A stretch of DNA of 64,000 nt from an uncultured Oscillospiraceae bacterium (GCA_958448165.1 CAUDCW010000008.1:1-64000); one strand, 5' to 3'. Shown: positions 9,384 through 19,231, counted from the first letter of the stretch. Numbers and translations: made by a program. Notes: generated by a model not told the origin, from the sequence alone.

Positions 9384-10412
9384 CTAAGTTTCCAGCAAGC
9401 CGTTTATAAGCGTTCCCGCCACGCTTGCCACATACTGTAATCTGCCGATGTTTTTCTTATAGTCATTTCTCAGCGGAGCGATTATTCCTATCGCTCCTGA
9501 CGGCTGTGAAGCAACCGTGTAACGCTTCGCAAGCACTGCGCATTTGTAAAGCTCGGGAATTTTTGTTTCCGTACCAAGCAGAACACCGTTGTTCATATCG
9601 GCACGAAGCAGCAAATGCGCCAGAAGCTCGTGAGAGCCGAGCAGCTTTATTATCCCGCGCAAATCGTCGAGCTTGAAATCATTGCAGAAAAGCAGGTTTG
9701 ATTCGCCGTGACAACGCAAATCCATTGAGTTTATCTCGCTGCACTGCTCCATTATGCTCGACAGCACCGTCGGCATTAGCATTGCAAGCTCGCCAAAGCT
9801 TGCCGCCATACTCTGGACAAACGCCGGTGTAACCTCTTCGGGCGCAAGCCCCGTGAGGCGCTCGTTCAGCAGCCTTTCAAACACCTTTACAAGCTCGGGC
9901 GTCAGCATATAATCACATCGGAACAGTCTGTATTTTATCATTCCGCTTGATGTGACAAGAACCGTCATTGCCGTCTGTCTGCCTGTCTGAACAAGCCGTA
10001 GCTTTGCAATTTTCACTGCCTCCGGCGGAGGAGTTGTAGCAATGCAGGCAAATGAGGACAGCTGCGAAAGCACCTTAGCCGCACTGTCAAGAATATGCTC
10101 CGGGTCGTCGGCATTAGAGGACATCTGCTTGAACACAAACGCTTTTTCCTTTAATGTCGGTTCGACCGGCTGTGCGGCAACGTCAAGATAATGACGGTAG
10201 CCCTCCTGCGTCGGTACTCTGCCAGCGGAAGTATGCGGCTGCTGCAAAAAACCGGCTTCGGCAAGCGACGCCATCTCGTTTCTTATTGTTGCCGAAGAAA
10301 CCGAAAGGTCGGTGTTCTCCAGAAGCTGTTTTGAACCGATTGGCTCGGCGGTGTGAATATACTGTTCGACCACACTGCAAAGTATTTTACTCTTTCTTGA
10401 TGTGGCATCCAA
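9384..10412 (-). CDS. hrcA: heat-shock repressor HrcA
   Basis: At 342 residues, HrcA represses class I heat-shock genes by binding CIRCE and is kept active by GroE in studied species. The N-terminal winged helix contains the 'EPIGSKQLLE' and 'SSATIRNEMA' stretches typical of HrcA; the rest is a GAF-like regulatory domain. The start is TTG with GGAGG 9 nt upstream. The CIRCE operator lies 25 bp upstream, so the gene is autoregulated along with grpE, dnaK and dnaJ. Confidence 0.96.
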   Translation of the reverse strand: MDATSRKSKILCSVVEQYIHTAEPIGSKQLLENTDLSVSSATIRNEMASLAEAGFLQQPHTSAGRVPTQEGYRHYLDVAAQPVEPTLKEKAFVFKQMSSNADDPEHILDSAAKVLSQLSSFACIATTPPPEAVKIAKLRLVQTGRQTAMTVLVTSSGMIKYRLFRCDYMLTPELVKVFERLLNERLTGLAPEEVTPAFVQSMAASFGELAMLMPTVLSSIMEQCSEINSMDLRCHGESNLLFCNDFKLDDLRGIIKLLGSHELLAHLLLRADMNNGVLLGTETKIPELYKCAVLAKRYTVASQPSGAIGIIAPLRNDYKKNIGRLQYVASVAGTLINGLLET

Positions 10413-10437
10413 GCTTATTCACCTCCGATTTCTGCGG

Positions 10438-10464
10438 TTAGCACTCTGTAATGCCGAGTGCTAA
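10438..10464 (-). promoter_or_regulatory. CIRCE operator
   Basis: A perfect consensus TTAGCACTC-N9-GAGTGCTAA lies directly upstream of hrcA. It is the HrcA binding site. Confidence 0.98.
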
Positions 10465-10474
10465 CTGTAGTTAT

Positions 10475-10503
10475 AATTTACCACCGTATGGATAAATTGT
10501 CAA
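10475..10503 (-). promoter_or_regulatory. hrcA operon promoter
   Basis: Read on the minus strand: TTGACA (10498-10503), a 17-bp spacer, and TAAATT (10475-10480). CIRCE lies immediately downstream, so HrcA would block transcription. Confidence 0.75.
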
Positions 10504-10663
10504 GAGTATTTTTTGTAAACTAATTATGAAGAAAGATTATTTGCTCTGTTTTTTATAATACTGCTTCTATTATTGCGCCCGTCTTGGTTTAATTGCATAT
10601 AAATTGCTTGACTCAAGCGAAATATTCTAATATACTTATTATATTAAGGACGGTGGTTATATT

Positions 10664-10966
10664 ATGTGGATAGCCTTTATTTCGGCTTTTGTATGCTTTG
10701 CCGTTGCAGTTGTGCTTTTCACTCCTCTTTTCCACAGCGTTGCTGTGTTCAGGCCTGTTGCGCTGTTTTTTATTTTTGAAGGTCTGTGGATTCTTGCAAA
10801 CTATATTGTAATACAAATCTGGCCGGGCACAGGTATGATGCAGTGGATTCATTATATAGGAATCATAGTTTTCGGCGGATATCTTCTGTTGTGCTTATTT
10901 TTCAGCCGACCGAAAAAGCAAAAGTCCGAGAAAAAAGCCAAAAAGCAAAGAAACAAAAAAAGGTGA
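10664..10966 (+). CDS. small membrane protein with basic tail
   Basis: This 100-residue protein is not recognised. It has three hydrophobic segments followed by a very Lys/Arg-rich C-terminus of about 25 residues, which would be cytoplasmic. A GGTGG site lies 7 nt before the ATG. A second small membrane-protein gene starts 6 bp after its stop, so the two form an operon. Confidence 0.7.
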   Translation: MWIAFISAFVCFAVAVVLFTPLFHSVAVFRPVALFFIFEGLWILANYIVIQIWPGTGMMQWIHYIGIIVFGGYLLLCLFFSRPKKQKSEKKAKKQRNKKR

Positions 10967-10972
10967 TTTTTT

Positions 10973-11236
10973 ATGGGTTATTTTTATGCAGCCGCAATGT
11001 TTTTAGCCGGAATTTTCATAATTTATTTTGCCGTTAAGGAAAATAAACTTTTCTGCATTGTAGGTGCTTACTTTTTACTGATGGGTATTTACAGACTGAT
11101 AAACGAGCTGACACCGAACATCGACCTGTTAAGCGGCACTTACCTCATAGTGTACCGCTGTGTAACGGCTGCGGTAGCAGTGTTTGCGATAATTCTGTAT
11201 TTTATTCATCACCGCAATATTGTGAAAAAGCAATGA
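10973..11236 (+). CDS. small membrane protein
   Basis: This 87-residue protein of unknown function has three predicted hydrophobic segments and no charged tail except a short basic end. AGGTG precedes the ATG. It is coupled to the preceding small membrane-protein gene. Confidence 0.7.
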   Translation: MGYFYAAAMFLAGIFIIYFAVKENKLFCIVGAYFLLMGIYRLINELTPNIDLLSGTYLIVYRCVTAAVAVFAIILYFIHHRNIVKKQ

Positions 11237-11284
11237 TTTGGGTTTTCAGTATTGAGTTTTCAGTTTTCAGTTTTGAGTATGAAA

Positions 11285-11325
11285 AAAGTGAACGGAGCGC
11301 AGATACAGCGTTCCGTTCACTTTTA
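11285..11325. terminator. bidirectional terminator
   Basis: AAAGTGAACGGA pairs with TCCGTTCACTTT, with A-rich and T-rich flanks. It lies between the plus-strand membrane-protein pair and the minus-strand amylase gene. Confidence 0.8.
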
Positions 11326-11365
11326 TTTTGATAAAATTTATTTACTGAATTTCACAGATAGCCTA

Positions 11366-12982
11366 TCACTTCAATATTACAAAGCTGCCCGCCGGCATTG
11401 TGAGCGTACTGCCGCTAAGAGTAGCCTGCGGCGTGTTGCCGTCACTGTCGCAATCCTGCGCACAAAGCTGCGCTGCAATTGAAGAGTAATTCAGCTTGTC
11501 CTTCGGTACCTCAACTGTCTGTTCCTTATCGCTCAGGCAATATACAAGCATAAGCTTCTCGCCGTTATACTCTGTAATATAGCCCGATATACTGCCCTTG
11601 CCCAGGTCAACAAGATCTGTAATTGTACCCCTTGCAATCTCGGGGTAAGTAAGCTTGATATCAATTATCTTCTTATAGAAGTTAAAGAGCGAATTTTTAT
11701 CTTTAACCTGCTCCTCAACGCTCTGCTCCGGGCTGTACTCTTCAAGACTGTTGTCAGCAACACCCGGAGCTTCTTCGCAGCGGCCTGTGGTATCAGTGTA
11801 GCTCCACGGCATACTCGAGCGAAAAGTTCCGTCATTTGTTGCACCGCCCATTATACCGACCTCTTCGCCGTAATAAATGAACGGGTTTCCGGGCATCATC
11901 ATATAGAGCATTGCTCCGGTTTTTTCAGCAACCAAGTCACCCGAAAAAGCCAGTGCACTTCTTGGCATATCGTGGTTTGTCAGGAACATTGCGTCTATTC
12001 CGTTTTCATTATTTTTCTCTATAATACCGTTCCAGCCCTTAACACCCTTCAGGAATCCGGCGACATCCTTGCTGTTAACAGCCGTAAGGATCGAGCCGTT
12101 TCCCTTGTCCGAATACGGGAAGTTGAACAGACTGTCTATGCCGGTTTTATAGCGCATTGAAATATCGCTTGTGCCGCTCCATTCCTCGCCAACCATATAA
12201 ACATCTTCTTTAATTTCTTTTGCTGTCTTGTAAAGCCATGTTAAAAATTCGTTGCCGTCGGTAGTGGCAGAATCAAAATACTTGACAGCATCAAGACGGA
12301 AGCCGTCGCAGCCGAGATCAATCCAGAACTTCATTATATCCTTGATTTCAGCTCTTACATCTTCGTTGCTGAGGTTCAGCTCAGGCATTTCTGCTGAGAA
12401 ATTCGACTCAACAAGCACACCGCCGGTCTTACCCATTTGCGAATAAGCGGCATTGTTGGACTTATGCTCGGGAGTTGCGATGTCATAATACTTAACATAC
12501 CCGTCCTTATTGCCCTGTTCAAGCTCCTGAACAGCCTTAGTGTACCATTCGTTATCAGTTGAGGTGTGATTGAGAACAAGGTCAATTATAACCTTAATTC
12601 CCCTCTTGTGACATTCCTCACAAAGCTTCTTAAAATCATCGTTGGTGCCGTAATCGTCATCAACCTTTTTGTAGTCGTCAACGTCATAGTGGTGATATGA
12701 CCCTGACTGCATTATCGGCATAAGCCATATTCCGTCTATGCCAAGATCGTCGCCGCCTGTCGGGTCACCGTCATTGAGATAATCCAGCTTCTCAATAACG
12801 CCGTTCAAATCACCGATGCCGTCGCCGTTGCTGTCATAGAACGAATAAACGAAAATCTCGTAAAAATTTCTATACTTATCCTGCGACTGAACAGGCTTTT
12901 TTTCTTCCTGAGAGCAGCCGAACAAAAAGAAAGTGGATAAGGTGCAAATGGAAAGAGCAAGGCACAGTATTTTTTTCAGCAT
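11366..12982 (-). CDS. secreted alpha-amylase family lipoprotein (GH13)
   Basis: The 538-residue precursor begins with a lipoprotein signal peptide whose lipobox ends at Cys23 (LFGC), so it should be anchored outside the cell membrane. The GH13 barrel motifs are present: 'DLVLNHTS' (about 134-141), 'GFRLDAVKYF' with Arg229 and nucleophile Asp231, 'VGEEW' with acid/base Glu266, and 'TNHD' with Asp338. It would cleave alpha-1,4-glucans such as starch or maltodextrin. It is the last gene of the maltodextrin-uptake cluster. The exact specificity (alpha-amylase or neopullulanase-like) cannot be told. Confidence 0.88.
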   Translation of the reverse strand: MLKKILCLALSICTLSTFFLFGCSQEEKKPVQSQDKYRNFYEIFVYSFYDSNGDGIGDLNGVIEKLDYLNDGDPTGGDDLGIDGIWLMPIMQSGSYHHYDVDDYKKVDDDYGTNDDFKKLCEECHKRGIKVIIDLVLNHTSTDNEWYTKAVQELEQGNKDGYVKYYDIATPEHKSNNAAYSQMGKTGGVLVESNFSAEMPELNLSNEDVRAEIKDIMKFWIDLGCDGFRLDAVKYFDSATTDGNEFLTWLYKTAKEIKEDVYMVGEEWSGTSDISMRYKTGIDSLFNFPYSDKGNGSILTAVNSKDVAGFLKGVKGWNGIIEKNNENGIDAMFLTNHDMPRSALAFSGDLVAEKTGAMLYMMMPGNPFIYYGEEVGIMGGATNDGTFRSSMPWSYTDTTGRCEEAPGVADNSLEEYSPEQSVEEQVKDKNSLFNFYKKIIDIKLTYPEIARGTITDLVDLGKGSISGYITEYNGEKLMLVYCLSDKEQTVEVPKDKLNYSSIAAQLCAQDCDSDGNTPQATLSGSTLTMPAGSFVILK

Positions 12983-13169
12983 AAAAAATTCTCCTTAATT
13001 TAATATCAGACTGAAAGGTGTAAAATCTTCAGCAAACTTCACACTGTAATGTGGTTACGGCTGTAAAACCCGCACATCTTCAAGATAAATTACCCAAAGC
13101 GCAAAAACACTGAAAGACTTTATCAAACAAATGGAGATTGGTAAAATGTCTGCACAAACAGCAAAGGCG

Positions 13170-13200
13170 GCAGGGGGTCCTGCCGCTTCGCCGTTATAAT
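13170..13200 (-). terminator. terminator-like hairpin after the malG-type gene
   Basis: GCGGCAGG pairs with CCTGCCGC around a 4-nt loop, with a weak T-rich tail on the minus strand. It separates the transporter genes from the amylase gene and may give partial termination. Confidence 0.55.
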
Positions 13201-13213
13201 ATTCTTATAATTT

Positions 13214-14074
13214 TTAACCCTTAACAGCGCCGCCTGTAACGCCCTCAACATAGTATTTCTGCATTTTGAGGAACAGAGCGGTGATCGGAACAGCAACCAG
13301 AACCGAGCCTGCGCAGAACTGCAGGAAGTAGGTTTCAAGGTTGTTTCTGTCAAGCATTTTCCACAAGCCGACTGCAACGGTGTACTGGTCAACAGAATCG
13401 CCAAGGAGAAGTCTTGGGAAAATAAAGTCTGCCCACGGACCTGTAAATGAAGTGAGTATTGTATAAACAATAATCGGCTTGGACATCGGAAGAATAATCT
13501 TCCAGAAAATCTGATTTCTTGTAGCGCCGTCAATTGTAGCCGCTTCGTCGAGCGCTCTCGGAACCGTATCAAAGAAGCCCTTTGATATAGCAAAGCCAAG
13601 ACCTGCACCTGCCGAGTACACGACAATAAGTCCGACAATATTGTGGGTAAGACCCATAACATCAAGGAGATAATAGATAGCAACCATTGTAAGGAATCCC
13701 GGGAACATGCCGAGAATAAATGCAACGTTTATTATCTTCTTACGGGATTTAAAACGCAGACGGCTGAATGTATAGCTGACCATCAAAACTGAAACCGTAG
13801 AGATAACGCATGAGCAGGCAGCAACAACAAGTGTGTTTATGAACCAACGGGGGAAGTTGATACCTGACGGGTCAGCCTGTGTGAACAGATGAATGTAGTT
13901 ATCAAGTGTCCATGTTTTAGGAATAACATAGTTGATATAAACCTGCTGCTCACCTCTGAACGAGGTCATAATCAGCCAAGCAAGTGGCAACACCCAAATA
14001 ATAGCCATAATAGAAAGGAATATGTATATAAAGGTGTTTGAGAGAGTTCTTCTTAATTTGTAGCTTTTTATCAT
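13214..14074 (-). CDS. maltodextrin-type ABC transporter permease (MalG-like)
   Basis: This 286-residue inner-membrane permease has about six transmembrane segments. The binding-protein-dependent transport motif 'EAATIDGATRNQIFWKIILP' is the EAA loop that docks the ATPase. It overlaps the upstream permease gene by 4 bp (ATGA), so the pair is translationally coupled. GGAGG precedes the ATG. The substrate is inferred from the neighbouring amylase as malto-oligosaccharides. Confidence 0.88.
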   Translation of the reverse strand: MIKSYKLRRTLSNTFIYIFLSIMAIIWVLPLAWLIMTSFRGEQQVYINYVIPKTWTLDNYIHLFTQADPSGINFPRWFINTLVVAACSCVISTVSVLMVSYTFSRLRFKSRKKIINVAFILGMFPGFLTMVAIYYLLDVMGLTHNIVGLIVVYSAGAGLGFAISKGFFDTVPRALDEAATIDGATRNQIFWKIILPMSKPIIVYTILTSFTGPWADFIFPRLLLGDSVDQYTVAVGLWKMLDRNNLETYFLQFCAGSVLVAVPITALFLKMQKYYVEGVTGGAVKG

Positions 14075-15564
14075 GAGAATTCCTCCTCATTCTTAGCTGA
14101 TTTTGTCATATTAAATGTAATAAGTGACAATGTAGCGCAGAATACGAATACCAGGATACCGATTGTAGCCGCAAGCGAGTAGTCAGCCTTATCAACAGTC
14201 AGTTTGTAAAGCCATGTTACAAGCAGGTCAGTATCACCGGCGTTATACATTTCCGGATTATCAGGACCGCCGGCAGTCAGGAAGTAAATAACATTAAAGT
14301 TGTTGATGTTACCGATAAACTGCTGAATAAGAGCCGGAGTCATAACGAAGAGCATATACGGCATTGTTATCTTGACAAAGGTAACAACCGGACCCGCACC
14401 GTCGATACGGGCACTTTCATAAAGCTCTTCAGGAATATTCATCAAAATACCGCTGGCTGAAAGGATGGTAAACGGAACACCGATCCACAGGTTGATAACC
14501 AATACCATTATTTTCGCCAGCCACGGATCCGTCAGGAATTTTATCTGCGCATCCTGACCGATAATTCCCCATTCACGGAGAATAACATTTACAACGCCGC
14601 CGTCGCTGAGCATCTGAGCCATAAGAAGAAGTGTAACGAACTGAGGAACAGCAACAGTCATAACGAACATTGTTCTGAAAATTGCCTTGCCCTTGATGCC
14701 CTTCTTGTTAATCATAAGAGCAAAGATAACGCCGACAATGTAGCAGGAAATGGTAGCTATAACAGCCCAGCACAGAGTCCAGATAACGAGGCTCTGGAAT
14801 GTTGCCGCTTTTTTCGGGTTGTCAAAGAAAACGTCGGCAAAGTTCTGGAAGCCTATCCAGTCAAACAGACCGCCCATCGGGTGATGTGTGTCAAAGTTAG
14901 TGAAGGCTATCAGAATCATAAAGATCATCGGCATAACCGTAAAGATGCAGATAAGAGTTGTCGGAAGTGAAAGAAGAGTAACGTGATAGCGGCCGTCGAG
15001 CAATGTAGAGAGATCCTCTCTGATGCTGTTGATATGCTCGCCGTTTTTCTTTCTTTCCTCAAGCGCACGGTTAACCTTGATATTAGTAATATAAAGGAAC
15101 AGGAAAAGTACGGTTACAAACAGAGCCATAACACTGTAAAGCATAATGAGCATGGAGTCGTCCGTAACAGCATTATGCTTCTGACCCCAATCATCGTACC
15201 ATGCTGGGGAAACAACTTCGCCAAGATAGGTTATTTTTGATATGTACTTCCACGCAAAGCCAAACAGATATGCAAAGTACCCAACCTCAACCGCAAGGAA
15301 AACCAAGCCCTTGATTATCTGACCCTTCACCATTATGCCGAAGCCCATGATAACATAAGAAACTTTTGTTGACCAATCACCTTTAACGAAGCTGACACCA
15401 TAAAATTTAAAAGCCTTGCCTATGCCAACAAAAAACGCCACTATTTTCAATGCGATAAACTTGAAAAAGCGAGCCAGGTTTTTTGGCAGATTTACAAAAA
15501 ATTCTTTCAGATTATAGAAGAATTTCTGAAATGGATTAAGCTGGACATAATCTATAAAATTCAC
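14071..15564 (-). CDS. maltodextrin-type ABC transporter permease (MalF-like)
   Basis: I place the start at GTG 15564, because AAAGGAG lies 7 nt upstream; the longer reading frame would begin at a TTG at 15594 without a good site. The protein is about 497 residues with extra N-terminal hydrophobic segments before the core permease domain, as in MalF. The EAA motif 'ESARIDGAGPVVTFVKITMP' is present. It pairs with the MalG-like protein to form the membrane channel. Confidence 0.87.
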   Translation of the reverse strand: MNFIDYVQLNPFQKFFYNLKEFFVNLPKNLARFFKFIALKIVAFFVGIGKAFKFYGVSFVKGDWSTKVSYVIMGFGIMVKGQIIKGLVFLAVEVGYFAYLFGFAWKYISKITYLGEVVSPAWYDDWGQKHNAVTDDSMLIMLYSVMALFVTVLFLFLYITNIKVNRALEERKKNGEHINSIREDLSTLLDGRYHVTLLSLPTTLICIFTVMPMIFMILIAFTNFDTHHPMGGLFDWIGFQNFADVFFDNPKKAATFQSLVIWTLCWAVIATISCYIVGVIFALMINKKGIKGKAIFRTMFVMTVAVPQFVTLLLMAQMLSDGGVVNVILREWGIIGQDAQIKFLTDPWLAKIMVLVINLWIGVPFTILSASGILMNIPEELYESARIDGAGPVVTFVKITMPYMLFVMTPALIQQFIGNINNFNVIYFLTAGGPDNPEMYNAGDTDLLVTWLYKLTVDKADYSLAATIGILVFVFCATLSLITFNMTKSAKNEEEFS

Positions 15565-15630
15565 GGTTTCACTCCTTTTCTTCATTATTGACAAAACTGC
15601 AAGTATGTCGCAATTTTGTTTTTCGGTGTG

Positions 15631-15661
15631 TCAAGCAGCCCGAAGAACAGGCTGCTTGACG
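15631..15661 (-). other. intergenic stem-loop between the binding-protein and permease genes
   Basis: GTCAAGCAGCC and GGCTGCTTGAC form a perfect 11-bp stem with a 9-nt loop. No T-run follows on the minus strand. The position after the binding-protein gene suggests it protects that mRNA's 3' end, giving more binding protein than permease. Confidence 0.65.
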
Positions 15662-15692
15662 CTGATAATTATTTATTTTTTCTTATGACAAA

Positions 15693-17066
15693 TTATTGCA
15701 TTGTGATGTTCTCGATCATGTTGTCATACTGCTCTTTCATTGTCTTGTCGTCGTGCTTCTTGTCCGGGTTAACAATGTAAGCGCCGTATGTACCTGTCGG
15801 TGTCCACCAAGCTGTGAGAATGTTGATCTGCGGGAGTGAATACTTCTGCTGCTCATAGATAGCGCTGAGAGCTACGTTGCCTGTAACAAGCTCTGACTCA
15901 GAAAGCTTCTTGTTTGACGGACCCCAGCCGATCTCTTCGCATCTTTCCTTCTGAGCTGCTTCGCTTGTGAGGTAGAGAGCGAGTGACTGAGATGTGAGCG
16001 GGTACTTTGTCTTTGCATTAACACCGATGTTCTTGTAGCCGAAGATTGAGATAAGCTGCTTGTCTTCGCCGCCAACATTGATTGTCGGGAGCTTAACAAC
16101 GCCCATGTTCTCGCCGAGAACCTTCTCGATATCCTTAATCTTCCATGAACCAACTACACCGGCAATGTGTGTACCGTTCTTGAAGCCTGATACGAGAGTC
16201 TGGTTAACGTTCTCGTCCTTGAAGTAGTCGCTTGTTGAGCAGAGGTCTGCAAAAGCCTTAGCAACTGCGTTAACCTTCTCATAGTCATAGTTGAGCTCCA
16301 TAACAGACATATCCTCTGAAAGACCGAGTGTACCGCCGCCTGTGAACGGAATTACGCAGCCATAGAAGCCGTCGCCGAGGTTGAATGAGAATTTCTTCTT
16401 CTTGTCGTTACAAACCTTCATGATGCCTTCCATTGTCTTAACATCATCGTCTGTAAGCTCTCTCTTATCATAGAAAAGAGCATAACCATTGTCGCCTGTT
16501 TCTGGATAAGCGTACGGAATTTCTGACTCATCGTCAGCACCCTTGAAGAGAACTGTTGAATATGCGCCTTCAAGTGTGTCATTCTTAAGAGCGTCAACAA
16601 ATGAAGCTCTTACAGGAAGAACATAGTTGCCCTTGAACAGGTCAAGACCTTGGTCAGAAGCAAAGCCGAAAACATCGGCTGCCTTTGCAGGGTCTGTTTT
16701 TACGTTTGTTGCTGCGTCAGACTCACCCTGAGCTACGCACTCAATCTTAATTGTCTTACCGAGCTTTTTGAAGTTCTCAACAAAGTCGTTGCACTGCTTT
16801 TTGAGGAGCTCAAGTGAATCCTGCGGACCCCAAACCTTAAGAGATACGTTGTCCTCATCGCCCATTGCAAGGCTTGCGTCAGCCATAATGTCGTCAATAG
16901 TAAGCTGTTTTGCAGTTGCTGTTGAGCTGCCGCCTGAGCTTGCAGGAGCGTCTGAGCCTGTTGAGTCTGTTGAGCTTGTGTTTCCGCCACCGCAGCCTGC
17001 AAATGCTGAAACTGCCATCAAGGAAGCAAGACCCACGCCAAGAATTCTTTTTGTGTACTTAAACAT
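15693..17066 (-). CDS. sugar ABC transporter substrate-binding lipoprotein (MalE-like)
   Basis: This 457-residue family 1 extracellular solute-binding protein has a signal peptide ending in a lipobox with Cys25 (AFAGC), then a Ser/Thr/Gly-rich linker. It would bind malto-oligosaccharides outside the membrane and deliver them to the two permeases downstream. The ATG has a GGGA site. It is first in the cluster. No MalK/MsmX-type ATPase gene is in the window, so a shared ATPase encoded elsewhere is likely. Confidence 0.88.
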   Translation of the reverse strand: MFKYTKRILGVGLASLMAVSAFAGCGGGNTSSTDSTGSDAPASSGGSSTATAKQLTIDDIMADASLAMGDEDNVSLKVWGPQDSLELLKKQCNDFVENFKKLGKTIKIECVAQGESDAATNVKTDPAKAADVFGFASDQGLDLFKGNYVLPVRASFVDALKNDTLEGAYSTVLFKGADDESEIPYAYPETGDNGYALFYDKRELTDDDVKTMEGIMKVCNDKKKKFSFNLGDGFYGCVIPFTGGGTLGLSEDMSVMELNYDYEKVNAVAKAFADLCSTSDYFKDENVNQTLVSGFKNGTHIAGVVGSWKIKDIEKVLGENMGVVKLPTINVGGEDKQLISIFGYKNIGVNAKTKYPLTSQSLALYLTSEAAQKERCEEIGWGPSNKKLSESELVTGNVALSAIYEQQKYSLPQINILTAWWTPTGTYGAYIVNPDKKHDDKTMKEQYDNMIENITMQ

Positions 17067-17564
17067 CGTGATTCCCTTTCTTTCTGAAAATATAAAAGAT
17101 TAAATATTTTTTAACACGGACACACCGTGTTTTCATCTGCAAGATGGACTAACAAACAAATTCATGAGATTTTTGTTGAAAATTAACCATAAATTTGGCG
17201 CAGACACACCTATTGCTTGTTTAAATAATATCATACACACTTAATAATTGCAACACTCTTTATTTATTTTTATCAATGTTTATATATTGCAAATTATATT
17301 TTGTGCATATTGTATAGCATATTTTCCTGATGTTGGAAAATTGCTCATTTTTTCAAGTTGATTTTCGTGAATATGCCAAATTTTACTTAGTAAACATTAA
17401 CATAAAATTCTCTTTGTGTCTGTCTTTTTAAGCTTTTTGAGCCACAGCACACTGAAATTGCAAAAACAGCGTTCAATTTTTATTTACTTTTTGTTAACAT
17501 TCCGAATATAAAAGGAAAAATCTATATACATATTAATATCATACCTTTTTACTCAGATATTTTC
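17067..17564. other. AT-rich divergent control region, no gene
   Basis: About 500 bp between the binding-protein gene (minus) and murE (plus). It holds a small hairpin (AACACGG/CCGTGTT, about 17115-17133) in the leader of the transporter operon. I see no ORF with a ribosome binding site and no clear LacI-type or cre operator. Confidence 0.6.
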
Positions 17565-17593
17565 TTGACATAGCGCTGCAATTACTCTAAACT
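17565..17593 (+). promoter_or_regulatory. murE promoter
   Basis: TTGACA (17565-17570), a 17-bp spacer, and TAAACT (17588-17593), about 48 bp before the murE start codon. Confidence 0.75.
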
Positions 17594-17640
17594 ATAGTTA
17601 GATTTTTTAACCGATTACTGTAAATATGGAGGCAACCGCA

Positions 17641-19104
17641 ATGAAATTAAGCCGACTTTTAGAAAAATTAACATATACACTTGTTCAAGGTGACGAAAAC
17701 ACCGGCATTACCACGCTTGTATATGATTCCCGAAAAGTAGAATCAGGCAGCGTTTTTGTCTGCCTTAAGGGCTACAACTCCGACGGTCACGCTTTTGCGC
17801 CCAAGGCGATCGAGCAGGGTGCCGCTGCGCTTGTTGTTGAGGAAGACGTCGAAGCACCGCAGAATGTAACAGTAATTAAGGTTGAGGGTACGCGCAAAGC
17901 GCTCGCCTATATGAGTGCGGCTTACTTTGACTATCCTGCAACCAAGCTAAAGACAATAGCCGTTACCGGAACAAAAGGCAAGACTACAACAGTCAGTATG
18001 ATACGCTCAATCCTTGAAGAGGGCGGAATAAAAACAGGCACAATCGGCACTGTCGGCATTGTTATCGGCGATAGCATCTACAAAACCAACAATACAACAC
18101 CCGAATCCTACGAAATACAGCAGGCACTTAAAAAAATGGTTGACGAGGGCTGCGGCTGTATGGTGATTGAGGCATCATCGCTCGGTCTTAAGTGGCACAG
18201 AACTGACGCTATCGACTTTGACTACGGCATTTTTACAAACTTCTCGGACGACCACATCGGCGGGGCAGAGCACAAGGACCTTGCCGAGTATATGTACTGC
18301 AAGAGTCTGCTTTTCAGGCAGTGCAAGCTTGGGCTTATAAATATTGACGACAAAAATTATGAGGGAATAATCAAGGACCACACCTGCGAGATTGAAACCT
18401 ACGGCTTCAACAACGAGAACGCCGACATCATTGCATATGACGACGAGCTTATTTCAAAGCCGGGATATCTGGGCGTGCATTTTAAAACAAAGGGCAAGCT
18501 TGAAATTGCCGTTGACGTGCCTATTCCGGGTCGCTTCAGCGTTTACAACGGTCTTTCGGCTATTTCGGTTTGCCGCCATTTTGACATTGACAAAGACGCA
18601 ATGATAAGAGGGCTTGACAAAGCCACAGTCAAGGGCAGAGTTGAGAGTGTGCCTGTGCCGGGTGACTACACACTGCTTATCGACTATGCTCACAACGCCG
18701 TAAGTATGGAGAATGTGCTTACAACTCTGAGAGAATATCATCCTAACAGGCTCATAACAATGTTTGGCGCAGGCGGCAACAGACCCAAGGTTCGCCGTTA
18801 CGAGATGGGGGAGGTAAGCGGCAGATTGTCGGACTTATCGGTCATCACAACAGATAATCCCCGTTTTGAAGAGCCGATGGATATTATAAACGACATAAAA
18901 ACAGGAATCGACAAAACAGACGGAGAATATATTATCGTGCCCGACAGAAAGGATGCAATCCGTTGGTGCATTGAAAATGCACAGACAGGCGATATTATAG
19001 TCCTCGCCGGAAAGGGCCACGAGGATTATCAGGAAATCAAGGGAGTCAAGCACCATCTTGACGAACGCGAGGTCATCGCCGACATTCTCGCCGGCAAAAA
19101 GTGA
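17641..19104 (+). CDS. murE: UDP-MurNAc-tripeptide synthetase MurE (meso-DAP type)
   Basis: The start is ATG 17641; the upstream in-frame ATG (17626) overlaps the GGAGG site and cannot be used well. The protein is about 487 residues. Its ATP site is 'GTKGKTTTVSMI', and the amino-acid selection motif is DNPR followed by 'FEEP', which marks meso-diaminopimelate-adding enzymes rather than lysine-adding ones. It adds the third stem-peptide residue to UDP-MurNAc-L-Ala-D-Glu in the cytoplasm. It is transcribed alone. Confidence 0.93.
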   Translation: MKLSRLLEKLTYTLVQGDENTGITTLVYDSRKVESGSVFVCLKGYNSDGHAFAPKAIEQGAAALVVEEDVEAPQNVTVIKVEGTRKALAYMSAAYFDYPATKLKTIAVTGTKGKTTTVSMIRSILEEGGIKTGTIGTVGIVIGDSIYKTNNTTPESYEIQQALKKMVDEGCGCMVIEASSLGLKWHRTDAIDFDYGIFTNFSDDHIGGAEHKDLAEYMYCKSLLFRQCKLGLINIDDKNYEGIIKDHTCEIETYGFNNENADIIAYDDELISKPGYLGVHFKTKGKLEIAVDVPIPGRFSVYNGLSAISVCRHFDIDKDAMIRGLDKATVKGRVESVPVPGDYTLLIDYAHNAVSMENVLTTLREYHPNRLITMFGAGGNRPKVRRYEMGEVSGRLSDLSVITTDNPRFEEPMDIINDIKTGIDKTDGEYIIVPDRKDAIRWCIENAQTGDIIVLAGKGHEDYQEIKGVKHHLDEREVIADILAGKK

Positions 19105-19165
19105 GCCGCCTTTTATCATACGGTTCGCAATAATTGACAAATCATCACAAATTGACAAAAACTAC

Positions 19166-19197
19166 TTGACTAAATCGCTTTTATATGTTAATATAAT
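19166..19197 (+). promoter_or_regulatory. tRNA-Trp promoter
   Basis: TTGACT at 19166-19171, with TAATAT 17 bp downstream overlapping a perfect TATAAT at 19192-19197. Confidence 0.6.
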
Positions 19198-19231
19198 TAG
19201 CGTTGCAGTACACAAACGTACTGCATTATAT

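Noticed and set aside
17115..17133. Hairpin AACACGG/CCGTGTT as terminator
   Set aside because: It lies in the 5' leader of the transporter operon and has no T-run in that direction.
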